DNA of 64,000 nucleotides from Pseudoscleropodium purum (GCA_963969395.1 OZ017797.1:4154001-4218000); one strand, 5' to 3'; counted from the stretch's first letter, positions 1 to 13,204 are shown. Numbers and translations: made by a program. The notes: generated by a model not told the origin, from the sequence alone.

Positions 1-3000
1 ATTAACTACAAGGTGTAAATCTCTATAGGTCTTTGAAGCAACCAAAATTTAAGGATTTGAAAAATTAACAAGTATCAACTCATAGATTCATAATCCAAAT
101 TGAATATGAAGAAGATCAATATTGACTACAAGAAAGGAACTGTGGCACCCAAATGATTGTTGTCATAAATTTTATTGTTTCTAAATACATTAAAATAAAC
201 ACTTCATCATCCCATTCCTTATGAACTAGATAATGGTCAAGAACCATGCTAATATGGTACATAATTGGATTGGTGTCAAGTTGTAGAATTAGGAGACATT
301 ACCAATCCAAGAATGTATAATAGTGGTCATAATGGGGGCAAGGAGAATATTTCACTATATAGAGTCACTTGTTGGGTACCAATAGGGTTTCAAATTTAAC
401 CAATATAATTTCAATTAAGCCCAATTGATGTCAAATGAAGCCAATAAGGAATTCTACCATGGCAAAATCAAGTAATATGGTTCACCATCAAGTTTCCTTG
501 AATATGAAGATTATATTGTCCTTATTTATGAACGTGGACATCAAATCCTAGCATTTTGATATTTTTGACTTTGCTAATTACTTTGAAGAACATTAATTAA
601 ATCATTTGACAAGCATGCATATTTCAAATGAGAAGGGTACTGGATTCTTGAAGGTCACTAAAGGTAGAAAATTATAATGTGCAATGTACTTGTAATGTTC
701 TTGCTCATAGCAAATCATGGAGGGTCACATAGGAAAATATCTTCTTCATGCCCATTATGGCATAGTCAAAGTCCAACTTGTTAAGTTCTCTCTTTAAATC
801 TCAAATGTTAAGAAATTAAACAAAATGACTTGGTTATAATACAACCATATTTTGGCACTCAAGTGATGGATCCATTGTTGTAAAAATTTTAAAATCTTTC
901 ATTTGTTTAAATTTCATGGAAAAATATGTGATTTTTTGGCCTTTTAGATGCTACCAAATGTGCTTAAGGCACTCTACATTTCACCGATAGGTATCCTTGG
1001 GGAGTGGACAATTGCAACCACCAAAATTCTACTCAAAATTAAAAAAAATTTAAGAATTGCAACAAGAATGTGGTCTCTAAAGAGACTTTGTTGGTGTCAA
1101 CAATGTGCATGTAGCAACTAGATTAAAACTTTTCATAAACATTAGATGTTTTTTGGGAGGTCATGAGGGCCATCTAGGCTTCTTCCCAATGTTGTTCCCC
1201 GAGTAGGTCGGGAATGGATGTTGTTAGAATTTTTTAATTTAAAAATAAATTAATTAATTTTTAAATGCAAGAAAAATTGAATTTAAAAATAAATTAAAAT
1301 AAAATAAAAAAGTGATGTGGCAATCGTTGTGCCATATCACGCAGCTGCTATAGGGCAATGCACTGCAACAAGGAACACAAATTTGGGCAAGGGAATTGAC
1401 AGCCCTCCCGAGAGGCTGAATCTCATCTAACGAGAGAATTTTGTTTTTTGGTTCCTATTAAATATTTTGGAAAATTTACTAGTGGGTATGATCACATTGA
1501 AAGGTACAACTACCATTACTTTCCAAGTAAAGGATTGCAATTGTTTTTGGCAAATCCTTGTCTAAACCTTTGAAATTATTAATTACATTGATGTTGTCAT
1601 CTTTATTATAAATTTATGGATGAATGATGTAACAAGGCATCCATTTGATAATTTGGAGACAAAAATCCATTAAAAAAATCCTTGTTAGGACATAAATCAT
1701 CTATTGCAAGGTTGAATTCAATGTCTATATTACAATACAACAATTTTTTGGAATCAATCACATTGATATTCATTAGGCAATAGGCACATTTTTTTTCATT
1801 GTAAGAACTAATACGTAAATATTCAAACTTCTATTAGAAATTTTAGTAAAGAAATTATGTTTTTAATAAAAGAAATCATGTCAATCTTAATCTATAATGA
1901 AATACTAGCAAAAACTCAAAAAGGGACAAAAAAAACTATAATTAATAGATTAAATTTCGAAAAATATAATTAAAAAGAATTAAAGTGCAAATTGACATTG
2001 TGTGAATCATATTTTTTATTCCTTTCAATGTAATTTTAGTCAAGTGAACCGTGGGTCCTATAGAAATACCAACATCTTTGATAGGCTCTTAAGATGTAGT
2101 TGCTAGGAGACCCATAGTGCAAGACATTTGTTCTAATCATTTAGATAAATAGAGTTAATTAGTTAGATTTATATGACATTCAACAATATTTCTATTGATT
2201 TTTGGTGAATATAAATAAAATTGGAGCACCTAAAAATAAAATACAAGGTTCTATTCTTTTAAGTTTGATAGAATGTTTTTTATACTAAAAAGCTCCTTAA
2301 GTGATAATTTCACATTAAAGTGGTTATAATTTGATTTGCTAGACTACAAGCTTATTATTTTTTACCACCAATTATAACCCAAATTTTTTTTTACCATTTA
2401 CATGTCTTTAATTAATTTTTTGTGATGTTATTTATTTGACTAACATCAGAGAATTGTAGCTAGAGAAGGGAGAGAAAATTTTACAAAAGTTTGTGTTTTG
2501 TTTCTTTTTTATGAAGCAAATAGTATTGTATTGTATTCTCTTGTTTTTCTTTTCTCTAATGTAGCAAACAATAAATTTTTATACTTTAAACAAAATAAAT
2601 AAAACAAAATTTGCATGCCATGAAAATTTACTACTACATAACAAAAAGTCTACAATTTGTCTATCTTTTTTGGAATCCTTGTCACTTTTGTCATTGTTTG
2701 CCATTCTTTTCATCAATAATGCATAAAGTCTCTAGACCTTTGACTTTCATTTCTTCAAATAAGTCATAATCATTGAAGTTTTATTCATTGAGATGGAACC
2801 TCATTTTATTTATATTATAAGTTCAAATATTCAATCTTATATAAAATTTATAATTTATAAAATTAGAAATTGAAAAAATGAATATTGAAATATATGTAAT
2901 TATAAATATACAAAAAATATTTTAAAAAATAACATACTTATAGACAACAATTTTACAAATTGTAAATAAACAACTTCAAATTTTAAATTTTACGTATTCA

Positions 3001-5400
3001 AAGCTTTCAATTAAAAATTTAAAAATTTGTACTAATTTCAAATTTTTAAAAGTTTGATTTCTAACATTTATATTGATTCCAACATGATCCTAGTATGAAG
3101 GGTCTTAGGATCCAAGATCGTGGACCCTTCACAAAAAATAGGTAGTAAGTTAAAAAAAATGCTTTAATGAGACATCAACACAAAGAAACTTTGGAAGAGA
3201 CTTCAAAGAGATTAGGGTTTCATTATTAGTTTTATTCCTCCACAAGAACTACATCAAGGTAGTAATGAGCATACATGTTTCTAGGACAACTACACTAGCA
3301 TGTGAGCATATGAACTAGAGTCTAGAAATTTAGAACATGATGTAATTTCTAATTTTTTTGGGTTAAATAGTTAAAAGATTGATGTTTTTTTAACAAAATT
3401 TATTATATTTAGAAAAATATGACCTATTACCATGGGACTCATGACTATGGATTTTAGATCTAAAAGCCTAGGAAGTTGGTGCTATTGCATATTTTGAAAT
3501 TTATATCACATTCTAAGAAGTCATCCTAAGGAGGGTTCAAGTGAGAGTATAAATAATTTAGAAGCAATTCTATCGATGAGAAGAAGATAAATTCAATGAA
3601 AATATCATAGGGTGTGGAATGTTGTGTACACAATAAAATATTCTTACATTATAGCAAGGAATATATATTGGAATATGAATATAATATTTTGCTACTCTAA
3701 TTTGGGGATTTTGAAGATGCAAAATCAGTACTATGTATTTATTTTATATCATGCTAATACTTGTCAATTAACTTGCTCACTTACACATCTTGATGATTTT
3801 AGTAGCAACAAGCACTTACTTAACTTCATCCAAGCTGAAGATAGGAACGTAGATGAATGTATTTGTCTCATAATCTAGTTTGCAAAAGTAATGAAAGATG
3901 TAATAAAGGTGTTTGCAGTTTTTGTAAATGACGCACTTTCTAATAGAGGTCCCATTCATGCTTCTATAATGAAGACAAATATAAGATAGAAAATTGCAAA
4001 GTATGATGTTATAGACCTTTCAGTTAGAATAAGTCTTAGACGAAAGCATATTAATAGTACTAAATCTAGGGCCAAAAAGGAAGTTCACCTTAGTCATACT
4101 TGTGGCAACATTCTATACACTTTCCCATTGATTGTGGTGATTTTCAATGGATGCCTTATTGCTTAGCAAACTCTCTTGCCATTCCAAATAAAGGAGATTC
4201 TTTAAGTATGTGCTAGTTAAGAATGAGTCCACAACACATGTTCAAATATCCTAGACAAAATGAATAAACATCAAGTTAGGTGACATCGGATTGGTGGACT
4301 ACATGCGGAATTCAACTTCTTCAAGCTTAATGATTTCGATACATGTAAGATTAGTATAGGGATCTTGGGTTGAATAAGAATATAGAAAAGCATAGGTTCC
4401 ATGACATATCGTGCAATTTGGTTTGTACAAAACCAAAAATTGACTTAGTTTGAACTACCGTGTCGTTATTCTCATACTTCTATCCTTTGAAAGTAGTAGC
4501 AACAATGAATTTTCTATGCCTAATAATCAATAGCTTGCATTTGGCTTGTCTGCACTTTTGAATGGTTTGATATTATTTTATTGACTTCTATGAAATTCTC
4601 ACTATGTATTATTTGAATGTACTGCAATCTGTTTTCACCATAGATCAAGTATGGTGCATGATTGTGTTAAATTCTTCAAATGTATAGTCTAGAATTGCAC
4701 TTTAGTAATGGCCAATTTTGTTTGAACCTGAGGATAAGAAAAGTTAATTCAATTTCTTGTGATGAGAATCACCTTCAAAATTGATTGGAATATCCAATTT
4801 CCTTTTGTTGAATCCAAATACTTCTTCCATCTCCAAATGCAGAATTTGAGTGTAGATGTCTTCTACTTTAGGCATTTCATTGAAGGTGTTTGCAATTTTC
4901 TTTTCATCTTCAAATGCCAAAACTCTCATTTAATTTCAAACCTTTTTTGGAGGGACTTTTTCCAAAAAGGCCCCCACAAAGGTAAGCCCTATAGTTAGTC
5001 ATTTGCATGAAAGCTCAAACCCAATCATCACACATGTCAATTAACATGTAAGACTCACATTTCCTAGAAGCTTGCATCCATTTGTACATAGTGTATTGCT
5101 TCTTCAAGGTTGTACATTGTGATGTTTACTAATTCTTCTATTATCAGTTTTTGCAAAGATGATGAATGAAGTCATTATTCAAATAATTTAGAATTTAGGA
5201 TAGGAAATAAGAAAAAAAAAATGCTAAAAATAATATCATTTCTACAAATTCACCGCACTAACAATATTGAAAGTACTAGAATGTAATCCAATCTCCCAAT
5301 AAGTTCATGAATTGTTGGTTTTAATGCAACTTTAGAAGAGTACTGTCAAGCTTTAATTTCTAAATACATCTTGTTCACTTTGAACATTGATGTTGCATCT
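1..5400. other. AT-rich intergenic DNA without a recognisable gene
   Basis: Strongly AT-rich sequence with many poly-A/T runs and no long or family-like reading frame on either strand. Around 1085-1440 there is a moderately GC-richer patch ('ttttttgggag', 'gagggccat', a palindromic 'gtggcaatcgttgtgccat' segment) that resembles 33085-33320, so it is probably a diverged copy of a dispersed repeat. The short open frames here (for example at 3612-3878 and 4759-4998) have no coding-like composition or family signature. I see no RNA gene. Confidence 0.6.
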
Positions 5401-5427
5401 TTTGTACTACATATAGGGTCAAATATT

Positions 5428-5890
5428 CTAGATCAAGAATTTTTTGTTGGATAGCTTTTTTATATGCCTATGTATATTTACTGCCCAATGCAAAAAGCAA
5501 GTCTTTTCACGGTCTACCATTGGAACAATAGATCCCCTTGACTTATATGCATCCATAATGCAAATTGCATTAAAGTTGGTTTGAGCATTATTACATAGGA
5601 TTCCTTTGAAGGTTAGATCCAACATCCTATTTTCTACAACAACCTATAATAATACCAAAAATGAGCTAGCCTTCACTACCTTGAACAATCTGCATATCAC
5701 AAACAACAATCGTCATGACTTTGCAATAAGTGAAGTTGTAGACGTGACAAGTGATAGTTGTCCATGATTTCACCCTCTTTACATGATCAAACATGACAAA
5801 GTAGTTCTCAAATTTGACACTTGGTTGCATCCATTGTACGAGATTGATTCCATTGCCAAATCCATCGACAATCATCTTAAACAAATACTA
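5428..5890 (-). pseudogene. decayed transposase-like (MULE-type?) fragment
   Basis: Two minus-strand open pieces read like parts of one protein. The upstream piece (5884 to 5666) contains 'KSWTTITCHVYNFTYCKVM' followed by a VVCDMQ block. The downstream piece (5625 to 5428) contains a 'NNAQTNFNAI' block, 'VPMVDREKTCFLHW' and 'HRHIKKL'. Stops and a frame change separate them. This order (a thr/ile-rich strand, CDM, an Asp/Asn-A-Q-x-N segment, then a Cys-x2-His-Trp motif) matches, as I recall it, transposase-derived proteins common in bryophyte and charophyte genomes. The C-x2-H and the preceding acidic motif are reminiscent of Mutator-like transposases. The expected Asp of the second block is Asn here. 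No start, no C-terminal half and no terminal repeats were found. Family assignment is from memory and uncertain; that it is a broken coding relic is well supported. Confidence 0.45.
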
Positions 5891-6144
5891 TATTTGGATA
5901 GCAAGTTTGGAATAATTTTACTAAAAAAACAAGTGCCAAATTTTACTATTGAATCTAAGATCAAACATCTAAATTAACAAATAAACGTAAAGATGGTTTG
6001 CCAAAAATCCAAGGAATCTAATAACAATTCATCAAACCATATTTCAAATAATGTTTTTATAATAAAAATCATTGTCTAGTATGAATCTTCTAAGGATATA
6101 GGACAATTTGAAGATGAGAGCTTGATCATTCATTGTCAAAACAC

Positions 6145-6515
6145 AAGAATTGTATTCAATGTCAGACTTCAAACTTCATTTTGGCACAATTGAATAACTT
6201 AAAAAAAAAATTGAACTAAAAATAATTTGAAAAATTAAGCTCAATTTCATCTCAAAAAATCTATATGTGATTTTGAGTCTCCAAAAGAAAGTTATGGACA
6301 AAATTCAAAGAGAATGTTTGAAAATGTCAAAGAAATTGTCCCTTCCAATCCCTCTTTGAATTTTGTCCATAACTTTCTTTTGGAGACTTGAAATATCAAA
6401 AGGATTTTAGAAATGAAATTTAACTTGATTTTACAACTTTTCTTAGTTCAAATTTTTTTCCTAAAAGTTATTCTTCTATGCCAAAATGAAGTCCAAAGTT
6501 CTATACTGAACACAA
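6145..6515. repeat. long foldback (inverted repeat) element
   Basis: A large imperfect palindrome. At its core, 6276-6312 and 6352-6388 are perfect 37-bp reverse complements separated by a 39-nt loop. Pairing continues outward with mismatches: the segment around 6195-6270 is complementary to about 6395-6460, and the block 'cttcattttggca' near 6172 pairs with 'gccaaaatgaag' near 6480. The transcript would form a hairpin with arms of roughly 150 nt. No clear target duplication was identified. It may be a MITE or a precursor of small RNAs. Confidence 0.7.
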
Positions 6516-6730
6516 TTCCAACTTTTAACTTAACTAGTTGTGAGTGGCTAAGCTTCTAATAATCCTAATTTACATCTCACATGGGTTGCTTTACCTCCTA
6601 CCACCCTACTTGTATAAAAAAACTTGTTTTCTTTCCTAGTTTTATTTGAAATTAGTGGCTTTTGAATCTATTTGGTTAAAATTTGAAAATTTATGGCTAA
6701 ACTCTAGTTTGTAATAGCTATAGTTATGGG

Positions 6731-7200
6731 GATTCAAATTTCTTTGTAGTACATGCAAGAATTTGGTCAAATATTGAAAAAATTTCGACCATCTTAAACC
6801 CCAACAGTTAATGGTCACTATTTAGGGGATTCAAATTTTTTTGCATTATATATGAGAATTAATCAAATGTTGAAAATTTTAAAGCCTTCCTAGACTCCAA
6901 TTGTTAATGGCAACAATTTTGGAGATTCAAATTTTTTTGCAATATATTCAAGAATTTAGTCAAATATTAAAAAAAAAAATTGGACCTTCCTAAATCCCAA
7001 TCATTAATAGCCACAATTTTGGAGATTCAAATCTGCATATAAGACATGCAAGAATTTGGTCAAATGCTAAAAAATTGCCTTCCAAGTGTACAACTATTAA
7101 TGGCCATGATTTTGAAGATTCAAATTTGCTTGTAGTATATGCTAAAATTTGGTCAAATACTAAAAAATGTGGGCCTTTCTAATACATAGCCATTAACAAT
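6731..7200. repeat. minisatellite, ~97-bp unit, five copies
   Basis: The phrase 'gattcaaat' recurs at 6731, 6828, 6924, 7024 and 7117. Each time it is followed by 'ttggtcaaat' or a variant about 30 nt later, and then by 'ttaatggccacaattttgg' or a variant. Spacing is 97, 96, 100 and 93 bp. Copies differ by scattered substitutions and small indels, so the array is old. No coding frame runs through it. Confidence 0.8.
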
Positions 7201-8400
7201 TACTATGTTGAATTACATATTGTACAATATATATACACAATCTAGATTTTTTTTAATCTTGATTTAAACATGATTTTAGAGATCCACAAGCATGGAGATT
7301 AGATGTTGTACTTCAACCTCTTTCTAAAGATCAACTAGAGTTACAATTGTATGGCTTTTTTAAAAAAAAGATTATGAACAATTATTTTTGTCTAGAAGGG
7401 TTGAGGTATTAACCAAGGGCAAAATCAAAAATCGATATTCTTTTATATTGTATGATTTTTAGCTAATTGTTAGGCTTTTTTTGGAGAATGATGCCATGAA
7501 TCTAATTGCACATTTTGTTACTTATAGTTATATGGAAGGAAATAAAGTTTTCTATGTGGTCTTAGAGAATAATGAAGGGAAGATAGTAGGTGTCACAAAT
7601 GATGTTTATTATTAAATTGTATAGTGCCAACTGGGTGTGGAAAAATGTTGCATTTGAGAAAGAATTTAAAAGTAATAAAGATCTCAAAGTTTTTTTTAGC
7701 AAGATGTTTATAGTGTGTAATGGAAATCACCATTTGCATGTATGGTTGCCTATTATCAATCATGATTATGTAAACAACTTCATTTTGGCATTGTATTAAT
7801 ATTGAAAGTATTGTTTAAGAGGTCAAAAAGTACGTTGTAACTATGTAGGCAACATTACATAATGCCCATTGGTAATCTTTTATATTTCATTATCATTTTT
7901 ATTTTATTTCACTTCTTAGTCTCTAAAGCTTATTTGGTTTGGACCATTACAATTGTCACTATTCTACCTTGTTTTGTTTGATATTCACTTCATATATATT
8001 AATACAATAAATCTTGTTTTGCCAAGAAAAAAAAATTAAATCTCATTCACAAGCTTCATCACATTTGAAGTATTTCTAGGCAACCAATCTCATATTTAAA
8101 AAAATTTATGTCCACAGGAGATCTTGTTGTAGTTGAAGCCAAGCAAAACTCAAAATGAAGAACTTCTTTCACTTTGACTTTTGAGGCTCTAAATGGAGTC
8201 TTATACCAAGTTCATTTCATCTGTTTTCAAATTTTAAGTCTTCCTTTTGTTCTTATTGTTAATTTGAAATAATATTATATACTACAACATTTGTTATCAT
8301 GTGCAATTTTGTTTATTCTTATACATCATTTACTTTGTATGGCAAAAATTGAGGAACACTTCTATTGTAGCTCAAAGAAGTTTTTATGAAAAATATCACA

Positions 8401-8940
8401 ATCCATCAAATTAAACTCCAAGTGCAATTGATGAATGGAGCTTCAAAATTGTTGAGAAGGTGAAGGTAGCTTCTCATTCAGAATTGAAGAAGCAATTTCC
8501 CATAGCATGTATTAAGTACATCACAACTTTCTTGAAGCAAGTGAAGTGTCACTATGAAACTCATGATGAAAATTCAGAGATGACTTAAGAGAAGCTTTGG
8601 ATGTTGGCAACTTTAGCAATGGACATTTCTATGAAGATTAAGTGGCTAGAAATGTAGAACAAGTCTCCTACTCTTCATAAGGCTTTCAAATTTCTTAAAG
8701 CAAAATTCAATGATATCGACTTTTTTAAGTGGCTTCATAAAGCTACATGGTGGGCTTAAGTGATAATTTGTCTTTTTTATTATTTAAATAGTATTATTTT
8801 TTTGAACCTTTTTATTCAATCATTACATTATTCTAATTTACATTTTGTATATGGTAGTTGGCTATTGAGACAAAAAAGCCTTTTGATGCTATAGTGATTG
8901 ATCTAGATGTGTCTATTAACTATCTTCTAGATGGTATGGA
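8401..8940 (+). pseudogene. coding relic of unknown family
   Basis: One plus-strand frame from about 8405 to 8759 has protein-like composition (Lys/Glu-rich, with Trp and aromatic residues, for example 'AIDEWSFKIVEKVK' and 'KAFKFLKAKFNDIDFFKWLH') and is interrupted only by four stop codons. A second protein-like block, 'KPFDAIVIDLDVSINYLLDG', follows at about 8878-8940 after a stretch that looks intronic and ends in 'tag'. A further open piece lies upstream at 7590-7799. I cannot place it in a family. It may be a dead host gene or part of a transposon. The evidence is the uneven density of stops and the amino-acid character only. Confidence 0.3.
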
Positions 8941-10280
8941 TTATTTGCTTAATATTTTTTATTATATGGAGATAATGTGTATATTGTTGTGGGATACTAC
9001 ATTCTTTCGTAAATTATGAACCTTAAATCACATTCTATCACTAAACTTTATAAAATTTCACAAAGTAGAATTTAGCATGGAATTCCATGAAATTACTACC
9101 ATTAAATTAATTATATATAATATTTTTTAGAAATTATAATTACTTTTAGAAAAAGTGAAATTTTAAAAAAGGACAATTCAAAAAAGAGGGGTATTGATTA
9201 AAAAAAATAGTTGTTTAGGTCATTTGGAGTTAATACATTTATTTGGTGTATAACATATGACTAATATATATTTATTTTAAATATTCAATGTCTAGGATAT
9301 TTTTGTTTTCATTTTCAAGCATAGTTATAAAAATAAAATAAAATAGGTGAACCATTTCCATCCTATAAATTTAAATGAAGATCCATGATGAAGATTACAT
9401 TTATCACTTAACCATTCAAAAGCATTGTTCATGGTTTAGTATTTGTAATGTTTAGAGCTTTTGCTTGTCACTATATTATATTTAGCTTCTACAACCCACA
9501 TTTGTTTTTTTTTCTATTTTAGACTTCATAAATGTCACCCCTATGATGTTATGATGTATTGCAATTTTATATTTAAGTGCTTTGTTGTGAGACATCCTAC
9601 ACCACTACACCTATTTTCATTATATACTTGCTTACAAATACTATCATTTTGACTATATATCAATTTTTGAAAATATATTTGTTCAATTTTTTGGTACAAA
9701 ATTTCATAGTGACATATTCATTTATTGTTCATCCAGATTGAAGATCCTTACATCTAATTCCATGGTCATAGGTCCTTGATGGATTTATAAATTCTAAATG
9801 AAATATAAAAAATAGAAGCTTACATGCTTACATACTAGTATCCTGGGTTTCTAGAGGGGGTATTGAAGAGTGCCAACTTCGGAAGTTTGTGAGGTTCATG
9901 AATCCCAAGTGCAATAAGAAGATTCCATGTCTAGATTTTAGGACCCCCACATTAGGATTATGCTTTAATTCTTTTTCTCCCAAACAACTTTCATCCTTTG
10001 ACCTTCAAACCTTTAGGCTACCACCACTAGTAGATCAAAGAGAATTAAAACTTTCGTTTGAAGTTAGAGATCTCTAGATATAGAATGACCTCAAATTTTT
10101 TTTTACATTAACATATATTTGCTACACTATAAGTTACAATAAGAATTGAATTTTAAACTTATTTTGTGTTTCATATACATTTTTTTCACTTGTTCTTTAG
10201 AAATTTACAAAATTCTAAAAGTTTCACTAAAGTAATTTGAAAGGTTTACAATTCAATAGGGGTTGTCACATCTTTTTTTC

Positions 10281-10378
10281 TCCATTCTCAATCTTTAGGG
10301 AATGGAGACATAGCATTGTTTACTTGGTTTACAAAGGCTTGTGGAGGGTCAATCCATTCTCTAAAGATTGAAAATGGG
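10281..10378. repeat. short inverted repeat
   Basis: 10281-10306 and 10353-10378 are near-perfect reverse complements (about 26 nt each, two or three mismatches) around a 46-nt spacer. This is probably a small hairpin or the remnant of a miniature transposon. It lies in otherwise featureless DNA. Confidence 0.5.
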
Positions 10379-10865
10379 GATTCTTCTTCTTCAGAGGTGA
10401 ACAATGGGTGTGAAGAACATTTCGCACGTAAAGCTTTCATCTCAATTTCACCTTTAATGTACTGCTTTCATCTTAGTTGCCAAAAAAGTACCCCAGCCCC
10501 CTATTGCAATATTAACCTTCACTTCATTCTTGCCAAGAAAATACCCCCTATTGCAACAATAACTTGGCTCCTAGGATTGATGCTTAGATACAATCCATGC
10601 TCAAATGCAATCAATGTAGTTGACATTCAACATTGATGCAATCAAAATTCAACATTGACACAATTGATGATCTTTTAATTATAGGTCTTGTCTATTCCTT
10701 CCAAATTATAAATCATATGCGCGCTAAAACATTATTGCATCAATTTTGAATAGTAGGTGAAAACTTCTCTCCATTCTCCATTCTTCCCAAAAAACTCAAG
10801 GGATGTTTCGTGTTTCGTGGAGAAGGGCTTTTGATTGCCTCTTCGTTTCATTCATTTTCATTTTT

Positions 10866-11100
10866 CATAGAAGCTTCATTTTCAAAGGAGGTGTAAAAAT
10901 CCCTAAAGACTCCATACCTTCTCCGATTCTTCATAGAAGCTTCATTCTCAAAAAAGGTATACCAATCCCTAATGACTCCATATTTTCTCTCATGCTTCAT
11001 TCTTAGAGGAGGTGAAACAATCCCTAATGACTATATTTTCTCTCATGCTTCATAGAAGCTTCATTTTCAAAGGAGGTGTAACAATCCCTTCTCATTTTAT
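10866..11100. repeat. minisatellite block 1, ~64-bp unit
   Basis: Three to four degenerate copies of a unit built as 'catagaagcttcattytc', an A/G-rich stretch, 'ggtgtaacaatcccta', 'atgactccatacc' and 'ttctctcaytctt'. The same unit is repeated again at 11821-12200. Short open frames here are by-products of the repeat. Confidence 0.75.
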
Positions 11101-11820
11101 TACAAACCTCCATCAATGGATTCCAATCAAGAACATAAAATATACTTATGAACATAAATGTTTTTACAAAGAGCTCAAACCACCCAACCATAGAGAGAGA
11201 TCCATCTCCAAAGAGAGTCTCCTCACCCCCATGCTCCATCTTCTATAATAAAGACTATCAATAAAGACTATTAGTCCATTAAATAGACTAGGACTTCTTT
11301 TCTATTTTAAACTTTCTATCCTTGGTTCTATTTAGAACCATTCACTAAAGTAAAAGTCCTAGTTATGCTTCTTTATTTATATCTTATCATATCTAATTTA
11401 AATGATCTCTTATCTAAATCTTGATCTTTAAGTTATCTAACTCCAAATTCCAACATGCTTGTCATTATTTGAAAGTTGTCTAACTCCAGTATACTAATCA
11501 TCCAAGTAAAGTTGTCTAACGTCACTGTATAAATTCATCATGTGGAAGTGTCAATCTCTAGGCACTTTAATGTCCTTGTCATCCAATTAGAATTGTTTAA
11601 TTCCAATATACAAATCCACCATCTTGAGATCTCTATTTCTATGCAATCTCTACTTATCCACTAGTGCACTTTTCATCATGAATTAGTTCATTATTCATAA
11701 ATGCAATCCATCAAAGGTCAAGACATGAAGGTCATGACATAATCAATCATTATAAATTCTTTCATCTGTCAATGCATTCATCTATCAAGGTTTGAAGGTT
11801 GTCACAAGGATCATAACACA

Positions 11821-12200
11821 TTCTTCATAGAAGTTTCATACTCATGAGAAGGTGTAACAACTCCTAATGACTCCATACCTTCTCTCACTCTTCATAGAAG
11901 CTTCATTCTCTCCAAGGTGTAACAATCCCTAATGACTCCATACCTTCTCTCACTCTTCATAGAAGCTTCATTCTCTCGAAGGTGTAACAATCCCTAATGA
12001 TTCCATACCTTCTCTCACTCTTCATAGAAGCTTCATTCTCGAAGGAAATGTAACAACCCTCCATAACTCTATACGTGCTCATTCTTTCATAGAAGTTTCA
12101 ATCTTGAAGAAGGTATAACACTCCCTAATGAATCCATACCACTTCTCATTCTTTCATAGAGGCTTCATTCTCGGGAGAAGGTGTAACAACCCCAAACGAC
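11821..12200. repeat. minisatellite block 2, ~64-bp unit
   Basis: About six copies of the unit seen at 10866-11100. The three copies between about 11880 and 12050 are nearly identical and the outer copies are more diverged. The block ends directly at the GC-rich promoter region of the phosphate transporter gene, so it marks the AT-rich/GC-rich boundary. The 700 bp between the two blocks (11100-11820) is AT-rich and has no recognisable feature. Confidence 0.8.
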
Positions 12201-12220
12201 TTCATCACTGAAAAAATAGC

Positions 12221-12241
12221 TGACGTCACTATTTGACGTCA
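12221..12241. promoter_or_regulatory. paired TGACGTCA (bZIP/TGA-type) sites
   Basis: Two perfect palindromic TGACGTCA octamers lie 13 bp apart (12221-12228 and 12234-12241) at the start of the GC-rich segment upstream of the phosphate transporter. TGACG cores are classical binding sites of plant TGA/bZIP factors. Two close copies are more than expected by chance locally. The distance to the likely transcription start (around 13.2 kb) is about 1 kb, so a role in this gene is inference. Confidence 0.4.
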
Positions 12242-12939
12242 ATAATTGAAGTTTCAATCTTCTTGAGTTGCAAACCAAAAGCCCGGCTGATGAGCCGCAG
12301 CCGGTGCATGACGCAGCATGGTGAGGTGGCATTTCAAAGGCCGAGAAAGCAAACCGAACCGGCATCTTGAACTGGTATATTACCGTTGAACTCTCCAGAA
12401 AAGTGAACCTTCCTCCGGTTTTTCATCACGACTTCCAGTCAGTTCCTCCGGCGTGCTGCCACCTCCTCACACTGCTCGATCGATAGCACTGCCGCGTGTC
12501 TACCCTTCCAATCCCACCACCCAACTCTTTCAACTTTCAACTTGTGGTAGAGCTTCAAATTGTAAACTAAGTATACGTACCTTGAGCTCAGCTTCAAATT
12601 GTACTCCGTAATAAACTACATCCACCCTTATCCAAAAGAGAGAACATTCTTTCTCGCCTCCAATGAAACATGAGAACTGAAGCTCGATTGTCGAAGAAAC
12701 TACAACTAGCACTAAGAAACTCACAAAATTAGATGTACAGATGCGGTTTGAATGCCCCCACCCCCACCGCAAAAGGCATCTCCAGAAAAAATAAATAGAA
12801 AACGAAAAGTAAACGAAAGAAATTTTAGAATTGGAGACATTCTTTTTAAAATGTGCAGAAAAAAAAGTTAAAACTTCCAAACAACAAGCTTGAGAGCGAA
12901 ATATCGCGTAAAGCAAGGTACGAGCAGTGGCCACGGCCC

Positions 12940-12947
12940 GAATATAC
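12940..12947. promoter_or_regulatory. P1BS-type site (GAATATAC)
   Basis: Exact match to GNATATNC, the palindromic site bound by PHR1/PHL MYB-CC factors under phosphate starvation. It lies about 270 bp upstream of a TATA-like 'tatttatatcc' near 13207 and 1.86 kb upstream of the transporter ATG. The motif is short; the gene context (a PHT1 transporter, a typical PHR1 target) is what makes it credible. Confidence 0.5.
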
Positions 12948-13204
12948 CAGTGGAGGACGGACCGGAGGCTACCTTAGCTTCGAATCGTATTCATTACAGA
13001 ATCTCACGGAAGGTATAAACCCTGGTATAAACCATCCCCAGTGCACCCGAAGTACCTTGTAAGCCGTGTGTGATCGCTGCAGAGCCGCGCGCGTGGCCAT
13101 GTAGCACGTTTCTGCGAGACGGGAGCTGTATGTATCAGCAAAAGCTACTGCAGTACAGTACAGTTGACATGCAGCGCCAATGTCGGAGTCGTCTGCGGTG
13201 AACG

